DNA from: Microbacterium sp. CBA3102
GTDB taxonomy: Bacteria; Actinomycetota; Actinomycetes; Actinomycetales; Microbacteriaceae
Assembly (NCBI RefSeq): GCF_007954505.1
Contig: NZ_CP042412.1
Location: forward strand, 1,488,001 to 1,552,000
DNA: 64,000 bases
Direction: 5' to 3'
Position 1 is the stretch's first letter. Each line of letters begins with the position of its first letter. Below, piece by piece: positions 8,702-16,540 of the stretch. Position numbers and translations under genes: made by a program. A model generated the notes under the pieces. That model was not told where the DNA came from. It worked only from the letters and a program-made list of their open reading frames with translations, and did no database searches.

Positions 8702-10894
8702 ATGCCGAAGAACAAGAAGCCCAAGGGCGGACGCCCGTCCGCGAACTTCGAGCCGCGCTACGGCGCGAAGAAGACCTCCTTCCACGATCGCCACAACGGT
8801 GGCCCCGCCCGTGACGGCGCGCGCACCGAGCGCGGCGGACGAACGGATGCCGGGGAGCGTCGCTCCGCGCCCGCCGCCGGTGGCTTCGACCGGCGTCCCG
8901 GCAGCCGCAGCGCCGGCCACCGCGGCTACCGTCCGGCCGAGGCCGAGACGGGTGCGCCCAAGCAGCGCTGGAGCGCATCCGAGCGCGCGGGCCGCGACGA
9001 AGCCCGCGGCATCCGCAACCGCGCCGAGTCCGGGCGTCGCGAGGCCCCGCACCACCGCAACGAGCGCCCCCGCTTCGACGACCGCTCCGACCGCCCGCGG
9101 TACAACGACCGCCCCAGCTCCGGCGGACGGTTCGACGACCGTCCGCGGCGTGACGACCGTGGCGGACAGCGCCCCACCGGTCCCGGAACGTACCGCGACG
9201 ACCGCGGCAGTGACCGCCCGCGCCGTGACGACCGCGCAGGCACTCAGCGTCAGGGCTTCCGTGACAACGACCACCGCGACGGTGGGCGCCCTGGCCGCGA
9301 CGACCGCCGCGGTGCCGAGCGTTCCCGGTACAACGGCGACCGTGGCGCCGAGCGTCCCCGGTACGACCGTGACGAGCGTCCGCGCCGTGACGACCGTGGG
9401 GCCGAGCGTTCCTATGACGCCGACCGCGCACGCCGCGCCTTCGACCGCGACCGCACGCAGCGTTCGTACGAGGGCGGCCGCGATGAGCGGTCGCGTCCGT
9501 CGACCGGTGGGGCCTACCGCACCGAGCGTCCGCGCCCGCTGACCTCGGACACGCGGGGGCGTCCGGCGCGCAATGAGCGTCCGAGCCGCAACGACTGGAA
9601 CGCCACCGGCCGCCCGGCCTCCACCGGAGCCAAGTTCGCGCCGGGTGACGACGTGGTGCATGAGCGCCTCGAGGCGAAGTCCGTCGCGGCGGTCGAGGTC
9701 GACGGTGTGACCTTCGGTGACCTCGGTCTCGGCTCGAACATCGTCGAGACCCTCGCCGGCATGGGGGCGGCCACGCCGTTCCCGATCCAGGCGGCCAGCA
9801 TCCCGGCCGTGCTCGGCGGTCGCGACGTGCTCGCTCGCGGGCGCACCGGTTCGGGCAAGACCATCGCCTTCGGCGCCCCGCTCGTCGAGCGCGTTCTGCA
9901 GTCGCAGGCCGGCAAGCGGCGTGAGTTCGGACGGTCGCCGCGCGCGATCATCCTCGCGCCGACGCGTGAGCTCGCGCTGCAGATCGACCGTACGATCCAG
10001 CCCATCGCCCGCAGCGTCGGCCTGTTCACCACGCAGATCTACGGTGGTGTGCCGCAGGGCCGCCAGGTGGGCGCGCTCAAGAAGGGCGTCGACATCGTCA
10101 TCGGCACGCCCGGTCGTATCGAAGACCTCATCAACCAGGGCAAGCTCGACCTCTCGGACTGCCGCATCGCGGTGCTCGACGAGGCCGACCACATGTGCGA
10201 GCTCGGATTCGTCGAGCCCGTGCAGCGCATTCTGCGTCACACCGCCGACGGCAGCCAGAAGCTCCTGTTCTCGGCCACGCTCGACCGTGAGGTCGCGGCG
10301 CTCGTTGACGAGTTCCTCGTGGACCCCGCCGTGTACGAGGTCGCCGGGGAGGACCAGGACTCCAGCACGATCGAGCACCGGGTGCTCGTGATCGAGCACC
10401 GTGACAAAGCCGACATCCTCACGTCGCTCGTCGACCGCGCGGGCAAGACCCTCGTCTTCGCTCGCACCCGTGCCTACGCCGACATGCTGGCCGAGCAGTT
10501 CGACGACGCCGGCATCCCTGCGGTCTCGCTGCACGGTGACCTGAACCAGGCGAAGCGCACGCGCAACCTGGAGCGTCTGACCTCGGGCCGCGTGAACGTG
10601 CTCGTCGCGACGGACGTCGCCGCCCGCGGCATCCACGTCGACGACATCGACCTGGTCGTGCAGGCCGATGCCCCGGACGAGTACAAGACGTACCTGCACC
10701 GTTCGGGTCGTACCGGGCGAGCGGGTCGTTCGGGCCGCGTCGTGACGCTGATCACGCGTCAGCGCCAGCGTCGCATGACCGAGCTGCTCGACCGTGCCGA
10801 GATCGACGCGCCGTTCGAGAACGCGCGCCTCGACGACGACATCATCGAGGAGATCGCCGGCCGCGTGCCGACAGCGGCCGACCTGACTGCCTGA
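8702..10894 (+). CDS. DEAD-box ATP-dependent RNA helicase with long Arg/Asp-rich N-terminal extension
   Basis: 730 residues. The first 310 or so are low-complexity, rich in Arg, Asp and Gly, with recurring RPRRDDR/GAER/RDDRG units. The core begins near residue 335 with a Q motif (PFPIQAASIPAV). It continues with Walker A GRTGSGKT (Lys386), PTRELALQ, GTPGR, DEAD (493-496), SAT, an ATDVAARGIH block and HRSGRTGRAGR. All helicase motifs are intact, so ATP-driven RNA unwinding is expected, probably in mRNA turnover, ribosome assembly or cold adaptation. In most bacterial relatives the basic disordered tail is C-terminal; here it is N-terminal and roughly as long as the core. The ATG at 8702 follows AGGAAG and a structured leader. 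Confidence 0.95.
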   Translation: MPKNKKPKGGRPSANFEPRYGAKKTSFHDRHNGGPARDGARTERGGRTDAGERRSAPAAGGFDRRPGSRSAGHRGYRPAEAETGAPKQRWSASERAGRDEARGIRNRAESGRREAPHHRNERPRFDDRSDRPRYNDRPSSGGRFDDRPRRDDRGGQRPTGPGTYRDDRGSDRPRRDDRAGTQRQGFRDNDHRDGGRPGRDDRRGAERSRYNGDRGAERPRYDRDERPRRDDRGAERSYDADRARRAFDRDRTQRSYEGGRDERSRPSTGGAYRTERPRPLTSDTRGRPARNERPSRNDWNATGRPASTGAKFAPGDDVVHERLEAKSVAAVEVDGVTFGDLGLGSNIVETLAGMGAATPFPIQAASIPAVLGGRDVLARGRTGSGKTIAFGAPLVERVLQSQAGKRREFGRSPRAIILAPTRELALQIDRTIQPIARSVGLFTTQIYGGVPQGRQVGALKKGVDIVIGTPGRIEDLINQGKLDLSDCRIAVLDEADHMCELGFVEPVQRILRHTADGSQKLLFSATLDREVAALVDEFLVDPAVYEVAGEDQDSSTIEHRVLVIEHRDKADILTSLVDRAGKTLVFARTRAYADMLAEQFDDAGIPAVSLHGDLNQAKRTRNLERLTSGRVNVLVATDVAARGIHVDDIDLVVQADAPDEYKTYLHRSGRTGRAGRSGRVVTLITRQRQRRMTELLDRAEIDAPFENARLDDDIIEEIAGRVPTAADLTA

Positions 10895-10914
10895 GTCGGG
10901 GCGGTCGCGAGCTG

Positions 10915-11010
10915 CGGCCGTTCACAACTCCGCAGAAACACGCCGAAAGGCCCCGGGAACACGGTGTCCGGGGCCTTTCGGCGTCATTCTTCCTGAGTTG
11001 TGAACGGCCG
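10915..11010. terminator. Double palindromic bidirectional terminator after the helicase
   Basis: The inner perfect 17-bp arms are ACGCCGAAAGGCCCCGG (10940-10956) and CCGGGGCCTTTCGGCGT (10968-10984). The outer perfect 16-bp arms are CGGCCGTTCACAACTC (10915-10930) and GAGTTGTGAACGGCCG (10995-11010). It lies between convergent genes. Both the inner GGCCCCGG core and the outer TTCACAACTC arm are shared with the element at 7408-7493, so this is a repeated element type. Confidence 0.85.
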
Positions 11011-11032
11011 AGCGGCGAGAGCGAGGGCGGAG

Positions 11033-11572
11033 TCAGGCCAGCTCGTGCACGTGCACGGTCGAGGTCAGGCTCGTGCCGTTGAGGTCGAGGTAGAGGACGC
11101 CCTCGGTCACGGTCAGGGTCATCGTGTTCCGGCGCTCGATCAGGGCGGCCGCGGTGTCGATGAAGCCGGGGTCGAAGCTGTGGACGCGGAGGTCTTCTCG
11201 GCGGTGGATGCGCTTGTCCGCCCACGGTGCCATCACTTTGGCGGGGTCACGGTGGGTGTACACGACGGTGCGCTCGGCGAGTCTGCTGCCGTAGTGAAGT
11301 CGTTCGGCGTCGGGCGCACCGATCTCGACCCAGGTGGTGATGAGGCCGGTGAGGTCGCGCACGAGAACGGCGGGCTCCTCGGTCGATGAGATGCTGCCGC
11401 CGAACGCGATGCCCTCCGCGAACTCGAGCCCGTAGGCGAGCACGCGGGTGAGCATGTACGCGTCGGTCTCGGACGGATGCCGCGCCACGCGCAGGGAGTA
11501 GTCCTCGTAGACGCCGCGCTCGGTGTCAGCGAGCTGCACCTCGAATGTGTGGACTGTGGAACCGATCGCCAT
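11033..11572 (-). CDS. YaeQ family protein
   Basis: 179 residues from ATG 11572; a GTG two codons upstream is an alternative start. The sequence follows the YaeQ pattern: an N-terminal STVHTFEVQLADTERGVY, a central EGIAFGGSISSTEEPAVLVRDLTG, and WVEIGAPDAERLHYGSR. YaeQ proteins have a PD-(D/E)xK nuclease-like fold and no settled biochemical role; early genetic work linked them to suppression of rfaH-type transcription defects. The protein is compact and cytoplasmic, with no signal peptide. It is convergent with the helicase and shares the strand of the small membrane protein and radical SAM genes upstream of it. Confidence 0.9.
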   Translation of the reverse strand: MAIGSTVHTFEVQLADTERGVYEDYSLRVARHPSETDAYMLTRVLAYGLEFAEGIAFGGSISSTEEPAVLVRDLTGLITTWVEIGAPDAERLHYGSRLAERTVVYTHRDPAKVMAPWADKRIHRREDLRVHSFDPGFIDTAAALIERRNTMTLTVTEGVLYLDLNGTSLTSTVHVHELA

Positions 11573-11631
11573 GATCACCGAGCCTACGCGGGTGGGAGCG
11601 GGCGCCCGACCGCGACCCCCGGCGAAGGCGA

Positions 11632-11841
11632 TCAGCGCGAGGCGTCGACCTTCTCGGGAAGCCCGGCCCGCTGCTCGTCGCGGTCGCGGAGCAGCACCAT
11701 GCCGATGAGTACCAACGATGCCCCGAACGCCGCGGCTCCCAGCAGCGACAGAGTGGTGCCTCCGCCGAGCGGGAGGAGAGTTCCGACGACAGCGGCTGCC
11801 AGACCGCCGAGGAACAACAGGGCCACGAATCCACGGAACAT
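11632..11841 (-). CDS. Small two-helix membrane protein of unknown function
   Basis: 69 residues with ATG 11841 preceded by GGTGG. Two hydrophobic segments (about residues 4-25 and 30-51) are separated by a short glycine-rich turn, and the tail is charged (RDRDEQR...EKVDASR). I do not recognise a family. The hydrophobic pattern with matching codon bias makes it a real gene rather than a shadow. It lies between yaeQ and the radical SAM gene on the same strand. Confidence 0.65.
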   Translation of the reverse strand: MFRGFVALLFLGGLAAAVVGTLLPLGGGTTLSLLGAAAFGASLVLIGMVLLRDRDEQRAGLPEKVDASR

Positions 11842-11868
11842 GCGTCCACCGTAGCGCGGGTGCCTCCC

Positions 11869-12915
11869 TCAGAAGAGCATCGGCTGCGGCGCGGGTGCGG
11901 CTGTCCTGGCCGGTGACGGTGTGAACGTCGGGCGGTCGCGCCGGGGATAGTCGTCTTCATGACGGCCATCGAGCCCGTGCACCCGGATGAGTGGACGCGC
12001 GCGCTTGGCGAGCCACTGCCGGTACGGCTTCGGAGCCTCGACGGAGGCCCCCGGATAGAGGCCGCGATACGAGGAGACCAGGTCGGGCCGGTGAGTGTCG
12101 AGCCACTGGAAGAACCACGGCTTCACGCCCGGTCGCAGGTGCAGGGCGCCGTAGACGACCCTGCGAGCCCCGGCCTCCTTGATGCGCAGGAGCGCGTTGT
12201 CGATCGCCTCGAGTGAGTCGGTCATATGCGGCATGATCGGCATCAGGAAGACGGTGACGCGGAAACCGGCATCCGTCAGCGCACGCACCGTGTCGAGACG
12301 GGCCTGCGTGGTCGGGGTGCCGGGTTCGATCGCCTTCTGCAACTCATCGTCGTACATCGCGATGGACATCTGCACGTCGACGGGCACCCGCTCAGCGGCC
12401 TTCACGAGCAGGGGGATGTCGCGGCGGATCAACGTGCCTTTGGTGAGGATAGACATCGGCGTACCTGAGGCGGCGAGCGTCTCGATGATGCCCGGCATGA
12501 GCTTGTATCGCCCTTCGGCGCGCTGATACGGATCGGTGTTGGTGCCCAGGGCCACGGTCTCGTGCTCCCAGCTCCCCCTTCGCAACTCCTTCTCGAGCAC
12601 CTCCACCACGTTGACCTTGACGACGATCTGCGAGTCGAAGTCGGAGCCGCCGTCCAGGTCGAGATACTCGTGCGTGCCGCGGGCGAAGCAGTAGACGCAG
12701 GCATGACTGCATCCGCGGTAGGGGTTGATCGTCCAGGCGAAGGGCATCCGGGAGGCACCGGGCACGTGGTTCAAGGCCGACTTCGACAGAACCTCGTGAA
12801 ACGTCATGCCCGCGAACTCGGGAGTCGTCACCGTGCGCAGCACGTTGCTGCGATCTTCCATCCCCGGCAGCGCTGAGGCATCCACCTCTCCGAGCTTCTG
12901 TCCCTGCCACCGCAT
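11869..12915 (-). CDS. Rv2578c-family radical SAM protein (spore photoproduct lyase-like)
   Basis: 348 residues. The radical SAM cysteines are Cys69, Cys73 and Cys76 in CSHACVYC, so a [4Fe-4S] cluster and S-adenosylmethionine chemistry are expected. NPYRGC and FARGTHEYLDLD are characteristic of the Rv2578c/SplB-like group, whose substrate is not firmly established; a DNA repair role is often suspected. The extreme C-terminus is Ala/Pro-rich and ends in QPMLF, which resembles the pentapeptide by which repair enzymes bind the DnaN sliding clamp (consensus QL[SD]LF). The start ATG follows AGAGGA. The gene is divergent from the M15 peptidase. Confidence 0.9.
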   Translation of the reverse strand: MRWQGQKLGEVDASALPGMEDRSNVLRTVTTPEFAGMTFHEVLSKSALNHVPGASRMPFAWTINPYRGCSHACVYCFARGTHEYLDLDGGSDFDSQIVVKVNVVEVLEKELRRGSWEHETVALGTNTDPYQRAEGRYKLMPGIIETLAASGTPMSILTKGTLIRRDIPLLVKAAERVPVDVQMSIAMYDDELQKAIEPGTPTTQARLDTVRALTDAGFRVTVFLMPIMPHMTDSLEAIDNALLRIKEAGARRVVYGALHLRPGVKPWFFQWLDTHRPDLVSSYRGLYPGASVEAPKPYRQWLAKRARPLIRVHGLDGRHEDDYPRRDRPTFTPSPARTAAPAPQPMLF

Positions 12916-12989
12916 TCCTCTATTCGAACAGAATAACGAATGCGATGCAAGAGACTCTGAGACTTATCTTCGAATGAGACAATGGGGTA

Positions 12990-13919
12990 ATGCCCGTTCT
13001 GCCGCACGCTCAGCATGCGGCGCCGCGGTCCCCGATCCGGGGTCCTGCACTGCCGATCGGGGTGGCGGTGACCGCGATCGGCGTGCTGCTGTCCCTCGGG
13101 TCCCTGCCGTCGGCGTCATCGGACGCTGTCCCCATGCCGGAGCCGGTCGCGGTGCTGCAGGTGCCGACCGTGCAGGTGGGGGCGACGACGGCCGCCGACC
13201 CGTGTGCGGACCCGGCCGTGCAGCAGGCGGTCGCCGACGGTGACGATGTGGCCACGATCGCGGGCTTCGGGGGTGGACGGGCTTTTCGCGATGCGGTCGT
13301 CGCGGGCAACGCTCCCTGCGTCTCGCTCACCGACCCGGCACGTCTCTGGGTCGTGGTGAACAAGTCGCTTCCGCTGGATCCACCCGAGTACGAGCCCTCG
13401 GATCTCGCCTCCGTGCCGCTGCAGATGACGACGCCATCCGGTCGGGTGCGCACCGAGGTGGCCGCTGCCGTCGGCGCGATGGCGGATGCGGCGGTCGAGG
13501 CAGGGGTCGGCCGCATCGGCGCGAACAACGGCTACCGCTCGTACGGACTGCAGGTGTCGACGTACGACTCGCACGTGCGTGCGCAGGGTCAGCAGGGCGC
13601 GGATGCGGGGTCGGCCCGCCCGGGGCACAGCGAGCATCAGACGGGTCTGGCCATCGACGTGGTGGCCTGCGGTTCCGGCTGCGGGGGCCTGGACGGGTTC
13701 GGCGGGACGGCGCAGAGCGACTGGGTCGCCGCGCACGCCTGGGAGTACGGGTTCATCGTCCGATACGAACAGGTCGGCACGCCGGTGACCGGTTATGCGC
13801 CGGAGCCCTGGCATCTCCGCTACGTCGGCGTCGACCTCGCGGCGGCGTATCACGACGGCGGATATCACACGCTGGAGGAGTTCTTCGGGCTCCCGGCGGC
13901 CCCCGATTACGGGCACTGA
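12990..13919 (+). CDS. M15-family D-alanyl-D-alanine carboxypeptidase (VanY-like), exported
   Basis: 309 residues. A hydrophobic segment at about residues 20-42 serves as signal anchor or signal peptide, followed by a linker and the peptidase domain. NGYRSYGLQ, SEHQTGLAID (zinc ligands His216 and Asp223) and EPWHLRYVG (Glu272 and zinc ligand His275) form the complete M15B active site. The enzyme would trim the terminal D-Ala from peptidoglycan stem peptides outside the membrane. Two Cys pairs (DPCADP...APCVS and ACGSGCGG) may form disulfides. The ribosome site (GGGG two bases before ATG) is poorly spaced, so the start is less certain than the domain. Confidence 0.88.
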   Translation: MPVLPHAQHAAPRSPIRGPALPIGVAVTAIGVLLSLGSLPSASSDAVPMPEPVAVLQVPTVQVGATTAADPCADPAVQQAVADGDDVATIAGFGGGRAFRDAVVAGNAPCVSLTDPARLWVVVNKSLPLDPPEYEPSDLASVPLQMTTPSGRVRTEVAAAVGAMADAAVEAGVGRIGANNGYRSYGLQVSTYDSHVRAQGQQGADAGSARPGHSEHQTGLAIDVVACGSGCGGLDGFGGTAQSDWVAAHAWEYGFIVRYEQVGTPVTGYAPEPWHLRYVGVDLAAAYHDGGYHTLEEFFGLPAAPDYGH

Positions 13920-14026
13920 ATCGACGCGATCCGCGGTCGTTGCGGCATCCGACAACGGCGATACCCAGTGTCACGATATATGGGATGCATTCTCATAACG
14001 TGCTGTCTCACCCGCCTGCGGGGACG

Positions 14027-14032
14027 TAGAAT
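14027..14032 (+). promoter_or_regulatory. Possible -10 element for the acyl-CoA dehydrogenase
   Basis: TAGAAT at 14027-14032 matches the sigma-70-type -10 consensus and lies 40 bp before the ATG. No convincing -35 is seen 16-18 bp upstream, so this is a weak call. Confidence 0.3.
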
Positions 14033-14071
14033 CTCCGGAGCAACGATGCATGAGACGTTCAGGAGGACGGC

Positions 14072-15235
14072 ATGGAACGCGACATCTACGACGAGGATCA
14101 CGAGGCATTCCGAGACCTGGTCAAGGACTTCGTCAAGCGCCACGTGACGGGCGAAGCGATCGAGCGGTGGGATGCCGCGGGGGAGATCGACCGGGCCACG
14201 ATGCTGGCTGCCGGCGAGGCGGGTCTGATCGGATTGTCGGTCCCCGAGGAGTTCGGCGGCGCCGGGATGCTGCAGGACTACCGTTTCCGCACGATCGTCA
14301 TGGAAGAGGTCATCGCCGCCGGTGCGGGTTCGCTGGCAGGGGCCTTCGGCATCCAGGACGACCTGGCCGTGCCCTACCTCGTGCACATGGGGACCCAGGA
14401 GCAGAAGGAGAAGTGGCTGCCGCGCATGGCCACGGGCGAAGTGCTCGGTGCGCTCGCCATGACCGATCCCGGCGCGGGTTCGGATCTGCGCGGCATCAAG
14501 ACCAACGCCAAGAAGGTCGACGGCGGCTACATCCTCAACGGCGCGAAGACGTTCATCTCCTCGGGCACCACGGCCGACGTCGTCGTGACCTTCGTGAAGA
14601 CCGGCGAGGGCAACCGTCCCGACGCGTTCAGTCTGCTGCTCGTGGAGAAGGGCATGGAGGGCTTCGACCAGGGGAAGAAGCTCAGCAAGATGGGCTTCCA
14701 CGGCTGGGACACGGCCGAGCTCAGCTTCACCGACGTGTTCATCCCCGAAGAGAACCTCATCAGCGGCAAGGAGGGCCAGGGCTTCATCCAGCTGATGCTC
14801 AACCTCCCGCTCGAGCGTCTCTCGATCGGTGTCGCGGCCGCCGCCGCTGCGCAGGCCGCCCTCGACTGGACCGTCGCCTACACGAAGGACCGCGAGGCAT
14901 TCGGCGAGCGCATCGCCGACTTCCAGAACACCCGCTTCCGCCTCGCCGACATGTCGGCGACCACCGACGCGATGTGGGCGTACATCGACCGCGCGCTGCT
15001 CGCCTACAAGGACGGCACGCTGACCGCCGAGGACGCCGCCAAGGTCAAGTTCTGGGCGACCGAGCGCGAGTGGGAGGTGCTCGACACGGGCGTGCAGCTG
15101 CACGGCGGGTACGGCTACATCATGGAGTACCCGATCGCCCGCGCCTTCACCGATGCTCGGGTGCACCGCATCTACGGCGGCACGAACGAGATCATGCGCG
15201 ATCTCGTCGGCCGCCAGATCGCCGGCAAGCGCTGA
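14072..15235 (+). CDS. Acyl-CoA dehydrogenase family protein
   Basis: 387 residues, typical of the FAD-dependent ACAD superfamily. It contains ALAMTDPGAGSD (FAD/substrate loop), the middle beta domain, and the helical C-terminus with LHGGYGYIMEYP and YGGTNEIMRDL. The position used by the medium-chain catalytic glutamate is glycine (YGGT). Glu248 (LPLERLSIG) aligns with the catalytic base of long-chain and isovaleryl-type enzymes, which suggests that subgroup. It catalyses alpha,beta-dehydrogenation of an acyl-CoA and passes electrons to ETF. ATG 14072 follows AGGAGGACGGC, an excellent ribosome site. It stands alone, with a palindromic terminator downstream. Confidence 0.93.
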   Translation: MERDIYDEDHEAFRDLVKDFVKRHVTGEAIERWDAAGEIDRATMLAAGEAGLIGLSVPEEFGGAGMLQDYRFRTIVMEEVIAAGAGSLAGAFGIQDDLAVPYLVHMGTQEQKEKWLPRMATGEVLGALAMTDPGAGSDLRGIKTNAKKVDGGYILNGAKTFISSGTTADVVVTFVKTGEGNRPDAFSLLLVEKGMEGFDQGKKLSKMGFHGWDTAELSFTDVFIPEENLISGKEGQGFIQLMLNLPLERLSIGVAAAAAAQAALDWTVAYTKDREAFGERIADFQNTRFRLADMSATTDAMWAYIDRALLAYKDGTLTAEDAAKVKFWATEREWEVLDTGVQLHGGYGYIMEYPIARAFTDARVHRIYGGTNEIMRDLVGRQIAGKR

Positions 15236-15246
15236 CACCTTCCCGC

Positions 15247-15300
15247 GCGGGATCAAAAACGCACCTCTGGAATGCTCCGGGGGTGCGTTTTTGATCCCGC
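15247..15300. terminator. Palindromic terminator after the acyl-CoA dehydrogenase
   Basis: Perfect 19-bp arms: GCGGGATCAAAAACGCACC (15247-15265) and its complement (15282-15300). They begin 12 bp after the stop codon. A second, related copy of the element lies at 16461-16526. Confidence 0.85.
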
Positions 15301-15352
15301 ACGCGCGGGCGGACCGTGGACAAGGCCGCCGTCGCCGGGTTGAATCGAGGGC

Positions 15353-16501
15353 ATGACGACCTCGCTCCTGGAGATCCTGGATGAGCACGTCGCGCGCGGC
15401 ACGGCACCGGGGATCATCGGCGTGCTCGGCGCCCCCGACGGGTCTACCGAGATCGCCACGGCCGGTGATCTCCCGGCGGATGCGATCGTGCGCATCCAGT
15501 CCATGACGAAGCCGATCCTCGCCGTTGCGGCACTGCGTCTCGTGCAGGGCGGGCGCCTCCGACTCGACGATCCCGTGGAGCGCTGGCTGCCGGAGCTCGC
15601 CGACCGCCGGGTGCTGCGCACGCCGGACGCGCCGATCGACGATGTCCGTCCGGCGACGACACCCATCACGTTGCGCCATCTGCTCACCAACACTTCCGGG
15701 TACGGCGTGCAGGTCGTGCCGTCTCCGCTGGCGATGGCGATGATCGGGAACAGGACGGCCGCGGGGCAGGAGCCGGTGGCGATGGGCGCTCCGGAGTGGA
15801 TCGACGCGCTGGCCGCACTTCCGCTGGCGTTCGAACCCGGCTCCGGGTGGCGCTACCACCACTCCTTCGGCATCCTCGGGGTGCTCCTCTCCCGCGTGGT
15901 CGACGGGTCGCTGGAGGAGCACCTTCGGCGTGACCTCTTCGAGCCGTTGGGCATGGTCGACACCGGGTACACGGTTCCGCTCGAGCAGGCGCACCGGCTG
16001 CCCGCTGCGAACCGGCACACGGAGGGCGGACTGGTCGAGGTCGAGCCTGCGGGTGAGGGTTTCTCGGTCGCGCCGGCGCCCTTCGACCTCAGTCACTCCG
16101 AACTCGTGTCGACCGCTGCCGACTATGCGGCCTTCGCGCGGATGCTGGCGACCGGCGGACGGCATGACGGAAAGGTCGTCCTCGACCCCGAACTGCTGAC
16201 GGAGATGCGCACGGACCAGGTGCCTGCGAGCGCGAAGACCGACGACAGCTTCTTCCCGGGGTTCTGGGACGGCACGGGGTGGGGGTTCGGCGTCGCGATG
16301 CAGACCTCCGGGGCGAACGCCGGTCGCTACGGATGGTCAGGCGGGCAGGGCACGGACTTCTGGATCGACCCCGACGGTTCGTTCGGCATCGTGCTGAGCC
16401 AGGTCGAGATGGGCCCGGAGGTCATGGGCTTGTTTCGAGACGTCCAGCGGGTCGCTGACCCCGCGTGCGGGATCGAAAACGCCCCTGCGGGAAGCACTTG
16501 A
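15353..16501 (+). CDS. Serine hydrolase of the class C beta-lactamase/esterase fold
   Basis: 382 residues without a signal peptide. The nucleophile motif SxxK is Ser50-Met-Thr-Lys53, and Tyr168 (in RYHHS) occupies the YxN position. WSGGQGTDFW near residue 327 replaces the KTG/HxG motif, as in EstB-type esterases. Probable roles are hydrolysis of esters, amides or small lactams in the cytoplasm; the substrate is unknown. The last 13 or so codons (from DPACGIENAP to the stop) are encoded by the left half of a terminator palindrome, so the C-terminal tail is probably a by-product of that element. GAGGG precedes the ATG. Confidence 0.88.
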   Translation: MTTSLLEILDEHVARGTAPGIIGVLGAPDGSTEIATAGDLPADAIVRIQSMTKPILAVAALRLVQGGRLRLDDPVERWLPELADRRVLRTPDAPIDDVRPATTPITLRHLLTNTSGYGVQVVPSPLAMAMIGNRTAAGQEPVAMGAPEWIDALAALPLAFEPGSGWRYHHSFGILGVLLSRVVDGSLEEHLRRDLFEPLGMVDTGYTVPLEQAHRLPAANRHTEGGLVEVEPAGEGFSVAPAPFDLSHSELVSTAADYAAFARMLATGGRHDGKVVLDPELLTEMRTDQVPASAKTDDSFFPGFWDGTGWGFGVAMQTSGANAGRYGWSGGQGTDFWIDPDGSFGIVLSQVEMGPEVMGLFRDVQRVADPACGIENAPAGST

Positions 16502-16526
16502 GGCGCGTTTTTGATCCCGCACGCGG
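16461..16526. terminator. Palindromic terminator overlapping the end of the serine hydrolase gene
   Basis: The 22-bp arms at 16461-16482 and 16505-16526 have one mismatch (a G-T wobble). The core GCGGGATC...AAAACGC is shared with the palindrome at 15247-15300. The hydrolase stop codon (16499-16501) sits in the loop. It lies between convergent genes and can act both ways. Confidence 0.8.
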
Positions 16527-16540
16527 GCCGCGCACGGGAT

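Noticed and set aside
12913..12990. ATTCG...CGAAT inverted repeat upstream of the radical SAM gene considered as a LexA (SOS) box
   Set aside because: The half-sites are 10 bp apart and the right half does not match the CGAAC-N4-GTTCG consensus, so SOS control cannot be claimed. A possible RecA-independent damage promoter (TTGTC on the minus strand) also lacked a matching -10.
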